Of a DNA stretch of 64,000 nt, positions 8,088 to 16,743 are shown one piece after another. The notes below the pieces were generated by a model, which saw only the letters and a list, made by a program, of their open reading frames with translations, had not been told where the DNA came from and ran no database searches. Made by a program: the position numbers and the translations under genes. Position 1 is the first letter of the stretch; the number at the start of each line of letters is the position of its first letter. Source of the DNA: Schlegelella_A sp038225015 (lineage in GTDB: Bacteria > Pseudomonadota > Gammaproteobacteria > Burkholderiales > Burkholderiaceae_C); contig JBBRFB010000001.1 in the NCBI GenBank assembly GCA_038225015.1, forward strand, positions 3,828 through 67,827. Reading direction: 5' to 3'.

Positions 8088-9104
8088 TTACTTTCGTTCG
8101 AGACCGGAGGCGAAATATTTCAGAGTCACCGCCGGCGTGTCGCCGATCACCGTGACCCACCAGTCGCCCTGGCGGCGGCTGAGCGTGAGCGTCGCCCCGA
8201 CGGTGGCGAGCATCGGCGGGCCGTGGCGCTGCGGTCGAAAGGGCTCGATGAACACCGAGACGTAGGTCAGGCCGTCGGAATAGATCGTCTGCAGGACGGC
8301 GGGGCCCGCCGCATCGCCCCCGGCCTCGCCCGGCGCCTGCATCAGGCGCGACACCGAGCTCACCTCCCTGAAGCCCGGGGCGACGTGTCGCATCACCCAG
8401 CCTGCGTCCTCGAGCTGGATCGGCGTCAGCACCGGTCGGACGACCTGGTAGCCGTCGAGCCGGCGCATCGCCTGCAGGACGCTGTCCGGCTGCGGCCGAA
8501 CGCCGATCGCCACGTCGGAGAACGCCGAGGTCTCGAGGACATGGCCGTGCTCGCCTATCACGTCGGCGCGCAGGAGCAGGCCCGAAGCATGGTCGGCCCA
8601 GAGCCGATAGCCGAAGCGGTACTTGTCGCGAGCCCGCACCGAAAGAACGTCGGCTTCCCGGCCGGCCACCCGCTCGCTGCCCTCGGCCCGCACCTCGTAC
8701 AGCTCGGCGATGCCGTCGTCGCCGCCCTGCAGGAGAGCCGGAAACGAGTTGAGAAGGCCGCGCTGCTCGATCATCGCCACGTGGCTGCCCGGCCAGATCG
8801 TGTGGACCACGTTGTTGTGCCGGAACACCTTGCGCTGCCGGCCGTCGAGGGCTTCGATCCGCTCGTACTGGTTCGGCCCGTCGCAGAAGTGGGCGATCCG
8901 CGCGCTCGCGACGCTGCCGCCGCCGCTGACGACAAAGGTGCCCTGGAAATTGCGCCGGCTCGCCGCTTCGTGGATTCGAAGCAGCCAGGCCCGGACCTCG
9001 TTCGGCGCCGCCGACGCTTTTGCGGCGGGCGCTTGCGCCCAGACCGGCAGGCCGGCCGCCGCCGCCCATGCCAGGGCGAGCGGTGCGATGGCGCGACGCA
9101 GCAT
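8088..9104 (-). CDS. rseB: Sigma-E factor regulatory protein RseB/MucB
   Basis: RseB binds the periplasmic domain of the anti-sigma factor RseA, protecting it from proteolysis, and senses lipoprotein or LPS stress. The 338-residue product starts with a signal peptide (RRAIAPLALAWAAAAGLPVWAQA), then the LolA/LppX-like domain (NFQGTFVVSGGG, QYERIEALDGRQRKVFR) and the C-terminal MucB domain (RLDGYQVVRPVL through the VTVIGDTPAVTLKYFA end). The frame is open further upstream, but ATG at 9104, 22 bp after the rseA stop, directly precedes the signal peptide. Confidence 0.9.
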   Translation of the reverse strand: MLRRAIAPLALAWAAAAGLPVWAQAPAAKASAAPNEVRAWLLRIHEAASRRNFQGTFVVSGGGSVASARIAHFCDGPNQYERIEALDGRQRKVFRHNNVVHTIWPGSHVAMIEQRGLLNSFPALLQGGDDGIAELYEVRAEGSERVAGREADVLSVRARDKYRFGYRLWADHASGLLLRADVIGEHGHVLETSAFSDVAIGVRPQPDSVLQAMRRLDGYQVVRPVLTPIQLEDAGWVMRHVAPGFREVSSVSRLMQAPGEAGGDAAGPAVLQTIYSDGLTYVSVFIEPFRPQRHGPPMLATVGATLTLSRRQGDWWVTVIGDTPAVTLKYFASGLERK

Positions 9105-9126
9105 CACGAGCCGGGAGCGAGCCGGC

Positions 9127-9783
9127 TCAGCGCGAGCCGGACTCGACCGTCGCGCTGCGCAGGAAGGTCGACGGGACGCCAAGCGCCGAACTGCCCGCGA
9201 ACTGCTTGTGCGCGGCCAGATAGCGGTCCAGCCGGGCGTCGCGAATCATCTTGAGATCGGCGACGACGGCCGGACCGGTCTCTTCCGTGTCCGACAGCGA
9301 GACCGTCTGCGCCAGCGGCGCTACCGACGGCGGGATCGAAACGGCGGGCGGCACGACAGCGTCGTTACGGGCGATCGCCACGTCGCGGGTTCCGGGCGGC
9401 GGGGCCGCCTGCCGGCTGAAAGTGAACGCGCCGATCACGAGAAGAAAGCCTGCTGCGACGGCCGACGACAGCATCCACGAGGAGCGACGGCGGCGCGCCG
9501 GGGCCGGCGCGATCATTGGCGCCGGCGCCAGGACAACGGGCTCGTCGGCAAGGCGGGCTCGCACGGCAGCCAGGAAGGCCGCGTCGCCGCGCACCGTCGA
9601 GGCGAGGTCATCGGAGCGCAGCACGTCGCCGATGAGGTGATACACGTGCCAGGTGCGCCGGGTGTCGGCGCCTCGCCAGCCCTCGCAAGTGGCGGCGCAC
9701 GCCGCGCCGTCGAGTTCGCCGTCGGCGAGCGCGGACAGGCGCTCGCGCCCCGGAGAACCTTCGTCATCAGACCCGGTCGACAT
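9127..9783 (-). CDS. rseA: Anti-sigma-E factor RseA/MucA
   Basis: RseA is a single-pass inner-membrane protein that sequesters sigma-E until regulated proteolysis releases it. The 218-residue product has an N-terminal cytoplasmic anti-sigma domain (RERLSALADGELD, then TWHVYHLIGDVLRSDDL), one membrane helix (about 103-122: WMLSSAVAAGFLLVIGAFTF) after a run of four arginines, and a periplasmic C-terminal part. ATG at 9783 has GGAGAG at good spacing. An ATG four codons earlier is in frame. Its place between rpoE and rseB supports the call. Confidence 0.9.
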   Translation of the reverse strand: MSTGSDDEGSPGRERLSALADGELDGAACAATCEGWRGADTRRTWHVYHLIGDVLRSDDLASTVRGDAAFLAAVRARLADEPVVLAPAPMIAPAPARRRRSSWMLSSAVAAGFLLVIGAFTFSRQAAPPPGTRDVAIARNDAVVPPAVSIPPSVAPLAQTVSLSDTEETGPAVVADLKMIRDARLDRYLAAHKQFAGSSALGVPSTFLRSATVESGSR

Positions 9784-9839
9784 CGCACTCTCCATCCATC
9801 CAACGCCGGCTGCCGGCGGCTGCCCACAGCCCGACAACT

Positions 9840-10448
9840 TCACCAACGCTCGCCGTCCCGTGTGTCCAGGAGCGGTCGCAGCCGGGCCGCTATTGCCTCG
9901 CGGGCCCGGAAGATCCGCGAGCGTACCGTGCCGATCGGGCAATTCATGACCTCCGCGATCTCCTCGTAGGTGAGGCCTTCGACCTCCCGCAGCGTGATCG
10001 CCTGCCGCAACTCTTCGGACAAGGCTTCGATCGCAAAGTTCACCGCCGCCGCGATCTGTTTCGTCGCCAATATCCCTTCCGGCGTCTCGCCGGTCGTCAA
10101 TTCATTGTCGGCCCGGGAAGGTTCCTCGTCGTCATCCCGGCCGGCGCGGGCGGATTCGGTGATCAGCGGATCGCGCTTGAGCTCCATCAGGGCCTTCTTC
10201 GCCGTGTTCACGGCGATCCGGTACAGCCAGGTGTAGAAGGCGCTGTCGCCGCGGAACTGGGGAATGGCGCGGTAGGCGCGGATGAAAGTCTCCTGGGCGA
10301 TGTCGGGAACGAGATCGACGTCGCGGACCATCCGGCCGATCAGGCGCTCGATGCGCCGCTGGTACTTGACCACCAGCATCTCGAAGGCCTTCACGTCGCC
10401 CTGCTTGACGCGCTCGATCAGCGGAGCGTCGGCGTCGGGGGCGTTCAT
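9840..10448 (-). CDS. rpoE: RNA polymerase sigma factor RpoE (AlgU)
   Basis: ECF sigma factor for envelope stress. The 202-residue protein has region 2 (AFEMLVVKYQRRIERLIGRM, DLVPDIAQETFIRAYRAI, FYTWLYRIAVNTAKK) and region 4 (EALSEELRQAITLREVEGLTYEEIAEVMNCPIGTVRSRIFRAREA, shown here only as its family pattern). The frame continues upstream, but ATG at 10448 overlaps the stop of the upstream gene by four bases (ATGA) and gives the normal length. RseA follows 56 bp downstream. Confidence 0.95.
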   Translation of the reverse strand: MNAPDADAPLIERVKQGDVKAFEMLVVKYQRRIERLIGRMVRDVDLVPDIAQETFIRAYRAIPQFRGDSAFYTWLYRIAVNTAKKALMELKRDPLITESARAGRDDDEEPSRADNELTTGETPEGILATKQIAAAVNFAIEALSEELRQAITLREVEGLTYEEIAEVMNCPIGTVRSRIFRAREAIAARLRPLLDTRDGERW

Positions 10449-10918
10449 GCAGGGGCGCGTGGATCGGTGGAGGCCGCCCCCGACGAGCCGACGGCACAGC
10501 GCAAGGCGTGCCATTCGCCCGAACTGCCCGAACGCTCGACCGGCAGCCAGCGCACTTGCGGCCGGCGACCGTCGCACGCGACGACGAAGCGCAGAAGCAT
10601 GAAGGTGCCGAGGTCGACCGCCACGCTCAGCTCGCCGTCGACGCCGGTGGAGGGGCGGGTCGCCGGGCCCTCGAGGCGCCATCCGGCGCCGTCCCAGCGG
10701 AGCATTCCGGGTCGGACCCTGGCGAGCGAGGCCGCCGCCAAGACGATGGCGGCGCCGGCCAGGCCTGCCGCCAGCCGGATCGCGAGGCCATGCGCTTGGG
10801 GAGCGAGCAGCAGCCATGCCCCGAGCGAAGCCGCCGACGCTGCCGCCACGAGCGCGATCGACAGGCGCCATGCCGGAGCATGGCCGAGCCGGATGGCGCA
10901 GGGGGGACTGGCGCGCAT
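10445..10918 (-). CDS. YgfX-like two-helix membrane protein
   Basis: A 157-residue protein between fabF and rpoE, the place of a conserved small membrane protein in betaproteobacteria. It has two hydrophobic segments (about 17-38 and 46-66), then a soluble part with MLRWDGAGWRLEGP, close to the YgfX/CptA pattern in which two membrane helices precede a WDG-W motif. E. coli YgfX has been described as a toxin-like inhibitor of cytoskeletal proteins; that role is not implied here. The last bases overlap the rpoE start (ATGA), so the two genes are coupled. Confidence 0.6.
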   Translation of the reverse strand: MRASPPCAIRLGHAPAWRLSIALVAAASAASLGAWLLLAPQAHGLAIRLAAGLAGAAIVLAAASLARVRPGMLRWDGAGWRLEGPATRPSTGVDGELSVAVDLGTFMLLRFVVACDGRRPQVRWLPVERSGSSGEWHALRCAVGSSGAASTDPRAPA

Positions 10919-10933
10919 GACGAGCGCGCTTGC

Positions 10934-12178
10934 TCAGACGCGCTTGAAGACGAGCGTGCCGTTCGTGCCGCCGAAGCCGAAGTTGTTCTTCATGGCGTAA
11001 TCGATACGCATCTCGCGCGCGGTGTTCGCGCAGTAGTCGAGATCGCACTCGGGGTCGGGGTGGTGCAGATTGATCGTCGGCGGCGAGACCTGATCCTTCA
11101 GCGCCATCACCGTGAAGACCGACTCGATGCCGCCGGCGCCGCCCAGGAGGTGGCCGGTCATCGACTTGGTGGAACTGACCACCAGCTTCCCGGCGTGGTG
11201 GCCGAACGCGAGCTTGATGGCGTTGGTCTCGTTGACGTCACCGAGCGGCGTCGAGGTGCCATGGGCATTCAGGTACTGGACCTGCTCGGCGTTGATTCCG
11301 GCCGAGCGCAGCGCGGCGGTCATCGACCGCTTCGGCCCGTCGACGTTGGGCGCGGTCATGTGGAAGGCGTCGGCGCCCATCCCGAAGCCGGCAAGCTCGG
11401 CATAGATCCGGGCGCCGCGACGGCGCGCGTGCTCGAACTCCTCGAGGACGAGGACGCCGGCGCCCTCGCCGAGGACGAAGCCGTCCCGTTCCTTGTCCCA
11501 GGGGCGCGAGGCGCCGGCGGGGTCGTCATTGCGCGTCGACAGCGCGCGGGCGGCGGCGAAGCCGCCGATCCCGAGGGGCGAGACGGTGGCCTCCGCGCCC
11601 CCGGCGACCATGACGTCGGCGTCGCCGTGCTCGATCAGCCGCCCGGCGATGCCGATCGAATGCAGACCCGTGGTGCAGGCGGTGACGATGGCGAGGTTCG
11701 GTCCCTGGAAGCCGAACATGATCGACACGTGGCCCGAGATCATGTTGATGATTGACGCCGGAACGAAGAACGGCGTGATCCGGCGCGGCCCGCGCTTTTC
11801 GAACTCGCTGCGGGTTTCCTCGATCAACGGCAGGCCGCCGATGCCCGAGCCGATCAGGCAGCCGATTCGTTCGGCCTCCTCCTGGCTGAGCTCGTCCTTG
11901 GCGGGCAGGCCCGCGTCGCGAATCGCCTGGATCGATGCCGCGAGGCCGTAATGGATGAAGGCGTCCATGTGACGCGCTTCCTTGGCGGGAAAGTAGTCCT
12001 CGACCTGAAAGCCCTTCACCTCGCCAGCGAAGCGGCAGGCGAACGCCGTGGCGTCGAAACGGGTGATGTCGGCGATGCCGGAACGGCCGGCCAGCAGGTT
12101 CTTCCAGCCTTCCTCGACGCTGTTGCCGACGGGGCTGATGAGCCCGAGGCCGGTGACGACGACACGACGCTGGGTCAT
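10934..12178 (-). CDS. fabF: 3-oxoacyl-ACP synthase II
   Basis: FabF (KAS II) elongates acyl-ACP with malonyl-ACP in fatty acid synthesis. The 414-residue protein has the KAS active site: Cys168 in VTACTTGLHSIG, His in NAHGTSTPLGD (about 304) and His in STKSMTGHLLGGAG (about 341), plus the C-terminal NNFGFGGTNGTLVF. It follows acpP by 45 bp and precedes the ygfX-like gene and rpoE, the usual betaproteobacterial order. Confidence 0.96.
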   Translation of the reverse strand: MTQRRVVVTGLGLISPVGNSVEEGWKNLLAGRSGIADITRFDATAFACRFAGEVKGFQVEDYFPAKEARHMDAFIHYGLAASIQAIRDAGLPAKDELSQEEAERIGCLIGSGIGGLPLIEETRSEFEKRGPRRITPFFVPASIINMISGHVSIMFGFQGPNLAIVTACTTGLHSIGIAGRLIEHGDADVMVAGGAEATVSPLGIGGFAAARALSTRNDDPAGASRPWDKERDGFVLGEGAGVLVLEEFEHARRRGARIYAELAGFGMGADAFHMTAPNVDGPKRSMTAALRSAGINAEQVQYLNAHGTSTPLGDVNETNAIKLAFGHHAGKLVVSSTKSMTGHLLGGAGGIESVFTVMALKDQVSPPTINLHHPDPECDLDYCANTAREMRIDYAMKNNFGFGGTNGTLVFKRV

Positions 12179-12223
12179 GCGGGGAGGGTCCGAGCGATCA
12201 AGGAAAGCCTTGCACGAGGCCGC

Positions 12224-12466
12224 TCAGGCAGCCTTCTGGTGCTTTTGCGCGTAGTCGATCGCCAGCTGGACGGTGGTGATCTTCTCGGCCTCCTCGTCGG
12301 GAATCTCGATGCCGAACTCGTCCTCGAGCGCCATCACGAGTTCGACGGTATCGAGCGAGTCCGCGCCGAGGTCGGCGACGAACGCCTTTTCATTCGTGAC
12401 GTCGGCCTCGGGAACGCCGAGCTGCTCGGCGATGATCTTCTTGACTCGTGCTTCTATGTCGCTCAT
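12224..12466 (-). CDS. acpP: Acyl carrier protein
   Basis: The 80-residue acidic carrier of fatty acid synthesis. Ser37 in the GADSLDTVELVMALE motif is the phosphopantetheine attachment site. A strong Shine-Dalgarno (GGAGGA, 12475-12470) lies four bases before the ATG, fitting the very high expression of AcpP. A TAGAAT box at 12507-12502 probably gives it its own promoter inside the fab cluster. This is distinct from the divergent carrier at 50227-50517. Confidence 0.97.
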   Translation of the reverse strand: MSDIEARVKKIIAEQLGVPEADVTNEKAFVADLGADSLDTVELVMALEDEFGIEIPDEEAEKITTVQLAIDYAQKHQKAA

Positions 12467-12501
12467 GACTCCTCCAGGAGTGTGTGAAAAAGTGAACGCG
12501 G

Positions 12502-12507
12502 ATTCTA
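12502..12507 (-). promoter_or_regulatory. Putative -10 box upstream of acpP
   Basis: TAGAAT on the minus strand, 35 bp before the acpP start, in the only sizeable gap (127 bp) of the fab cluster. No good -35 is visible, so the call is tentative. The same hexamer precedes rfbB and lysS. Confidence 0.4.
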
Positions 12508-12593
12508 CGGCTTGACGTCTGACAGCCCCATGGCGCGGGCAGGGTCGGCGCTGCCCCGGCCAAGGGGTCGATCCACCCTGTGGAGAAAGACGG

Positions 12594-13334
12594 TCAGGGC
12601 ATCAGCATGCCGCCGTTGACGTGCATCTCGATGCCGGTGATGTAGCCCGCCTCGTCGGAACACAGAAAGGCCACCGCGTGGGCGATATCGGCGGCCTGGC
12701 CAAGCCGCCCGAGCGGGATCTGTCCCAGCAGGGCCGCCTTCTGGGACTCGGAGAGCGCCGCCGTCATGTCGGTCTCGATGAACCCCGGGGCAACGCAGTT
12801 GACGGTGATGCCGCGGCTCGCCACCTCGCGGGCCAGCGATTTCGTCATCCCGGCGACGCCGGCCTTGGCCGCCGCATAGTTGGCCTGGCCGGCGTTGCCG
12901 CTTGCCCCGACCACCGAGGTGATGTTGACGATGCGGCCATGGCGCTGCTTCATCATCGGCCGGATCGCGGCGCGGCAGGCGCCGAAGACGGCGGTCAGGT
13001 TGGTCGCCAGGACGGCGCTCCAGTCGTCGTCCTTCATCCGCATCGACAGCATGTCGCGGGTGATCCCGGCGTTGTTGACGAGGACGTGCAGGCCCCCCGA
13101 GTCACGCACGATCGCGTCGATGGCGGCGCCGACGGCGGCGCCATCGGTCACGTCGAGCACCAGGCCCCGGCTGCCCGGCGAGCCGGCCAGTGCCTCGCCG
13201 ATGGCGGCGGCGCCGGCCGCGGTGGTGGCGGTGCCGACGACGGCGAAGCCTTTCCCCGCCAGCTCGAGGGCGATCGCCCGGCCGATGCCGCGCGAGGCAC
13301 CGGTGACGAGGGCGACCGGTCCGGCAACGCTCAT
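12594..13334 (-). CDS. fabG: 3-oxoacyl-ACP reductase
   Basis: NADPH-dependent reductase of the fatty acid elongation cycle. The 246-residue SDR protein has TGASRGIGRA near the N-terminus, NNAGITRD (about 88-95), Ser in NITSVVGASGN and the YAAAKAG Tyr/Lys pair, then PGFIETDM and the C-terminal YITGIEMHVNGGMLMP. ATG at 13334 overlaps the fabD stop by four bases (ATGA). The frame is open upstream through fabD but that part is a shadow. Confidence 0.96.
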   Translation of the reverse strand: MSVAGPVALVTGASRGIGRAIALELAGKGFAVVGTATTAAGAAAIGEALAGSPGSRGLVLDVTDGAAVGAAIDAIVRDSGGLHVLVNNAGITRDMLSMRMKDDDWSAVLATNLTAVFGACRAAIRPMMKQRHGRIVNITSVVGASGNAGQANYAAAKAGVAGMTKSLAREVASRGITVNCVAPGFIETDMTAALSESQKAALLGQIPLGRLGQAADIAHAVAFLCSDEAGYITGIEMHVNGGMLMP

Positions 13335-14269
13335 TGGAGCAGCGCCCGGGCTTCGGCCAGCGACGCCGGATCGAAGACCGCCGCCGATACGGCGCCCGGC
13401 TCGATCCGCTTGACCATGCCGGCCAGGACCTTGCCCGGGCCGCACTCGAAGATGCGCGCGACGCCGCGGGCATGGATCGCCCGGACGGTCTCGGCCCAGC
13501 GCACCGGGCCGAACGCCTGGCGGTAGAGGGCGTCGCGGATCAGCGCCGGCTCGGTCTCGCTCTTGACGTCGATGTTGTCGATGACCGGGATGAAGGGGGC
13601 GTCGATGGCCGTCGTCGCCAGCCGCTCGCGCAGCCGTTCGGCCGCCGGCTTCATCAGGGCCGAGTGGAAGGGCGCCGAGACAGCGAGGAGCAGCGCCCGC
13701 TTGGCGCCGGCCGCCTTCAGGACTTCGCAGGCCTTCTCGACGCCGGCCTTGGTGCCGGCGATCACGGTCTGCTTCGGATCGTTGAAGTTGGCAGCCTGGA
13801 CGATCTCGCCGGTCTCGACCGCGACGCGAGAGCAGCCGGCACGAACCGTCTCGGCGTCGAGCCCGAGGATCGCCGCCATCGCGCCGACGCCGACCGGCAC
13901 GGCTTCCTGCATCGCCCGGGCCCGAAAGCGGACCAGCGGCAGGGCATCGGCCAACGCCAGCGAGCCGGCTGCGACCAGTGCCGTGTACTCGCCGAGAGAA
14001 TGACCGGCGAGAACGGTCGGCGCCGTCCGGGTCTCGTGAAGCCAGGCCCGATAGCAGGCGATGCCCGCCGTCAGCATAACCGGCTGCGTGTTCTCGGTCA
14101 GGTCGAGGCGGTCCTTCGGCCCTTCGCGGATCAGCCGGCCGACGTCTTCGCCGAGCGCCGTCGAGGCCTCGTCGAGCGTGTCGCGAACGGCCGGGTGATC
14201 GCCCCAGGCGTCGAGCATGCCCACGGACTGCGAGCCCTGGCCGGGAAAGACGAAGGCGAACGTCTTCAT
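13331..14269 (-). CDS. fabD: Malonyl-CoA:ACP transacylase
   Basis: FabD loads malonyl groups from CoA onto ACP. The 312-residue protein has FPGQGSQSVGM at the N-terminus, the nucleophile Ser91 in AGHSLGEYTALVA, the conserved Arg in PLVRFRARAMQ and the catalytic His in SAPFHSALM (about 199). It sits between fabH and fabG, 20 bp after fabH. Confidence 0.96.
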   Translation of the reverse strand: MKTFAFVFPGQGSQSVGMLDAWGDHPAVRDTLDEASTALGEDVGRLIREGPKDRLDLTENTQPVMLTAGIACYRAWLHETRTAPTVLAGHSLGEYTALVAAGSLALADALPLVRFRARAMQEAVPVGVGAMAAILGLDAETVRAGCSRVAVETGEIVQAANFNDPKQTVIAGTKAGVEKACEVLKAAGAKRALLLAVSAPFHSALMKPAAERLRERLATTAIDAPFIPVIDNIDVKSETEPALIRDALYRQAFGPVRWAETVRAIHARGVARIFECGPGKVLAGMVKRIEPGAVSAAVFDPASLAEARALLQ

Positions 14270-14289
14270 GTCGGTTCGTCGCGCGAAGG

Positions 14290-15279
14290 TCAGAAGTCAA
14301 GCAGGGCGGCGCCCCACGTGAAGCCGCCGCCAACGCCTTCGAGCATCACCGTGTCGCCGCGCTGGATGGTGCCAGCGCGCACTGCGTCGTCGAGCGCGAG
14401 CGGGATCGACGCCGCCGAGGTATTGCCGTGCCGGTCGACCGTGGCGATGAGCTTGCCGGGCGGCAGCTTCAGCTTCTTCGCCGTGCTCTGCATGATGCGG
14501 ATGTTGGCCTGGTGCGGAACGAGCCAGTCGATGTCGGCCTCGGTGCGACCGGCCTTGGCCAGCACCGACCGGGCGACACTGTCGAGCACGCCAACGGCCA
14601 GCTTGAACACCGCCGGGCCATCCATCTTCAGCAGCGGGTCGCCGAGCACGTGCCCGCCGGCCACGGTGCCCGGCACGCAGAGGATGCCCACGTGGCGCCC
14701 GTCGGCGTGCAGCTCGGTGGCGAGGATGCCCGGCTCCGCGCTCGCCTCGAGGACGACGGCTCCAGCACCATCGCCGAAGAGAACACAGGTGGTTCGGTCT
14801 TTGAAGTCGAGGATGCGCGAGAAGACCTCGGCGCCGATGATCAGCGCCTTCGTGGCGCTGCCGGTCCTGATCATGGCGTCGGCGACGGTGAGCGCGTAGA
14901 TGAATCCGGAGCACACCGCCTGCACGTCGAAGGCGGCGCAGCCATGGATGCCGAGCTTTTCCTGCACCAAGCAGGCCGCCGACGGGAAAACCATGTCGGG
15001 CGTCGAGGTGGCGACGATGATGAGGTCGATTGTCTTCGGGTCGCAGTCGGCCGCCTCGAGCGCGCGCCGCGCCGCCTCGGCACCGAGGTCGCTGGAGGTG
15101 ACGGTCGGCGCCGCGAAATGACGAAAGCGTATGCCGGTGCGCTCGACGATCCACTCGTCCGACGTCTCGATGCCGTCGGCGCCGAGGCGGGCGGCCAGCG
15201 CGGAGTTGCTGACCCGGTCGGGCGGCAGGAAGCTGCCGGTTCCGGTGATACGAGCGTAGGGGGCGGCGGAAGGCATCAT
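14290..15279 (-). CDS. fabH: 3-oxoacyl-ACP synthase III
   Basis: FabH (KAS III) starts fatty acid synthesis by joining acetyl-CoA and malonyl-ACP. The 329-residue protein has Cys123 in DVQAVCSGFIYAL, His in WLVPHQANIRIM and Asn in RHGNTSAASIPLAL, the KAS III triad, and ends EGVGGGFTWGAALLDF. The start overlaps the plsX stop (ATGA); a second ATG immediately follows and cannot be distinguished. A longer overlapping frame (14297-15313) is a shadow. Confidence 0.96.
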   Translation of the reverse strand: MMPSAAPYARITGTGSFLPPDRVSNSALAARLGADGIETSDEWIVERTGIRFRHFAAPTVTSSDLGAEAARRALEAADCDPKTIDLIIVATSTPDMVFPSAACLVQEKLGIHGCAAFDVQAVCSGFIYALTVADAMIRTGSATKALIIGAEVFSRILDFKDRTTCVLFGDGAGAVVLEASAEPGILATELHADGRHVGILCVPGTVAGGHVLGDPLLKMDGPAVFKLAVGVLDSVARSVLAKAGRTEADIDWLVPHQANIRIMQSTAKKLKLPPGKLIATVDRHGNTSAASIPLALDDAVRAGTIQRGDTVMLEGVGGGFTWGAALLDF

Positions 15280-16373
15280 GCAGATTGAACGGCGGCAATG
15301 ACGGCGCCGCCATCGCCCTCGCCCGCCACCGGCAGCGCCGCCAAAGTCACGCGGATCCGGTGCCGGACCCGGTCGAGCAGGCCATTGCGGGCCGCATCAT
15401 AGGCGCGGTTGAGTGCCTGCTCGAATGCGAACGCGTCGGCCGAACCGTGGCTCTTGAAGACAAGGCCGCGCAGGCCGAGCAGCGCGGCGCCGTTGTAGCG
15501 GCGCGGGTCGACGCGACGCTTGAAGCGGCGCAACACCGGCAGCGCCGCCAGCGCCGCCAGCTTGCTGAGCGCGTTGCGCTCGAATTCCTGACGCAACAGG
15601 TCGGTCAGCATCGCCGCCGCGCCCTCGGCGGTCTTCAGGGCGACGTTGCCGACGAAGCCGTCGCAGACGACGATGTCGGTCGTGCCGCGGAAGATGTCGT
15701 TGCCCTCGACGTTGCCATGGAAGTTGACGAGGCCGGCGGCAGCAGCGGCGCGCAGCAGCTCGGCGGCCTGCTTGATCATCTCGCCGCCCTTGATCGTCTC
15801 TTCGCCGATGTTGAGCAGGCCGACCGTCGGCTCTTGCGTGCCCTCGACGGCAGCGACGAGCGCACTGCCCATGACCGCGAACTGCAGCAGGTGCTCGGCG
15901 CTGCAGTCGACGTTGGCGCCGAGGTCGAGCACGGTGGTGTAGGTGCCTCTTTCGTTCGGGAGCACGGACGCGATCGCCGGCCGGTCGATGCCATCGATCG
16001 TCTTCAGCACGTAGCGCGACACCGCCATCAGCGCGCCGGTGTTGCCTGCGGACACGCAAGCCTGGGCGAGGGAGGGCCGATCGTCGTGCGGCTTGACCTG
16101 GCTCACCGCGACCCGCATCGACGAGTCCTTCTTCCGCCTGAGCGCCACCTCGACCGAGTCGCCCATCTCGACCACTTCGCTCGCCGCGATGCGGCTGCAA
16201 CGCCGCCAGCCGGCGGCGGCCGCGAGCGACTCCGCGCGGCCGACCAGCACCAGCTCGACATCGGGATGCGCGTCGAGGAACCGGCGGCATGCCGGCAGCG
16301 TGACGGGGGGGCCGTGGTCGCCGCCCATGCAGTCGACGGCCAGGCGGATCGGGGAGGCGGAAGCTGCCGCCAT
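15276..16373 (-). CDS. plsX: Phosphate acyltransferase PlsX
   Basis: PlsX makes acyl-phosphate from acyl-ACP for phosphatidic acid synthesis. The 365-residue product has the family start IRLAVDCMGGDHGPPVTL, then VSAGNTGALMA, DLGANVDC, LLNIGEETIKG and CDGFVGNVALKTAEG. ATG at 16373 was chosen because it immediately precedes the family N-terminus; a GTG at 16418 would add 15 residues. It lies between rpmF and fabH as in most Proteobacteria. Confidence 0.94.
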   Translation of the reverse strand: MAAASASPIRLAVDCMGGDHGPPVTLPACRRFLDAHPDVELVLVGRAESLAAAAGWRRCSRIAASEVVEMGDSVEVALRRKKDSSMRVAVSQVKPHDDRPSLAQACVSAGNTGALMAVSRYVLKTIDGIDRPAIASVLPNERGTYTTVLDLGANVDCSAEHLLQFAVMGSALVAAVEGTQEPTVGLLNIGEETIKGGEMIKQAAELLRAAAAAGLVNFHGNVEGNDIFRGTTDIVVCDGFVGNVALKTAEGAAAMLTDLLRQEFERNALSKLAALAALPVLRRFKRRVDPRRYNGAALLGLRGLVFKSHGSADAFAFEQALNRAYDAARNGLLDRVRHRIRVTLAALPVAGEGDGGAVIAAVQSA

Positions 16374-16428
16374 GGGTGAGTGCGTGATCGGCGAAGCCCT
16401 TTCGGCGGCCGGTGTCACGCCGGCTGGG

Positions 16429-16611
16429 TCAGGCGTCGGCCTTGGTCTTCAGGACCTTGCGGCCACGATAGAAGCCGGTCGGGCTCAGGTGATGCCGAAG
16501 GTGGGTCTCCCCGGTCGTCGGCTCGATCGCGATGCCGGGCTTGACGAGAGCGTTGTGGGCGCGATGCATGCCGCGTTTGGACGGTGACTTCTTGTTCTGT
16601 TGAACGGCCAT
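16429..16611 (-). CDS. rpmF: 50S ribosomal protein L32
   Basis: The 60-residue basic protein begins MAVQQNKKSPSKRGMHRAHN and ends with the GFYRGRKVLKTKADA region, matching cysteine-free proteobacterial L32. ATG at 16611 is preceded by GGAGAG. The longer in-frame reading upstream is not part of the gene. It sits between yceD and plsX, the conserved arrangement. Confidence 0.96.
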   Translation of the reverse strand: MAVQQNKKSPSKRGMHRAHNALVKPGIAIEPTTGETHLRHHLSPTGFYRGRKVLKTKADA

Positions 16612-16743
16612 GGGGCTCTCCTGGACCGCGCACGGCGCGGGTGCAACGGCCCGGCCAGGCAACGGCCAGGCGGGGCGCGGAAAAGGCGGCCATTGTAGCA
16701 GCGGCGCCTCGCCCGGCCCGACGAACCGGCGGCTGCACGGGCT

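Noticed and set aside
6308..8155. 615-codon plus-strand open frame opposite mucD
   Set aside because: Antisense shadow of mucD with no recognisable motifs.
14297..15313. 338-codon minus-strand frame overlapping fabH
   Set aside because: Different frame from the well-supported fabH; Arg-rich with no motifs.
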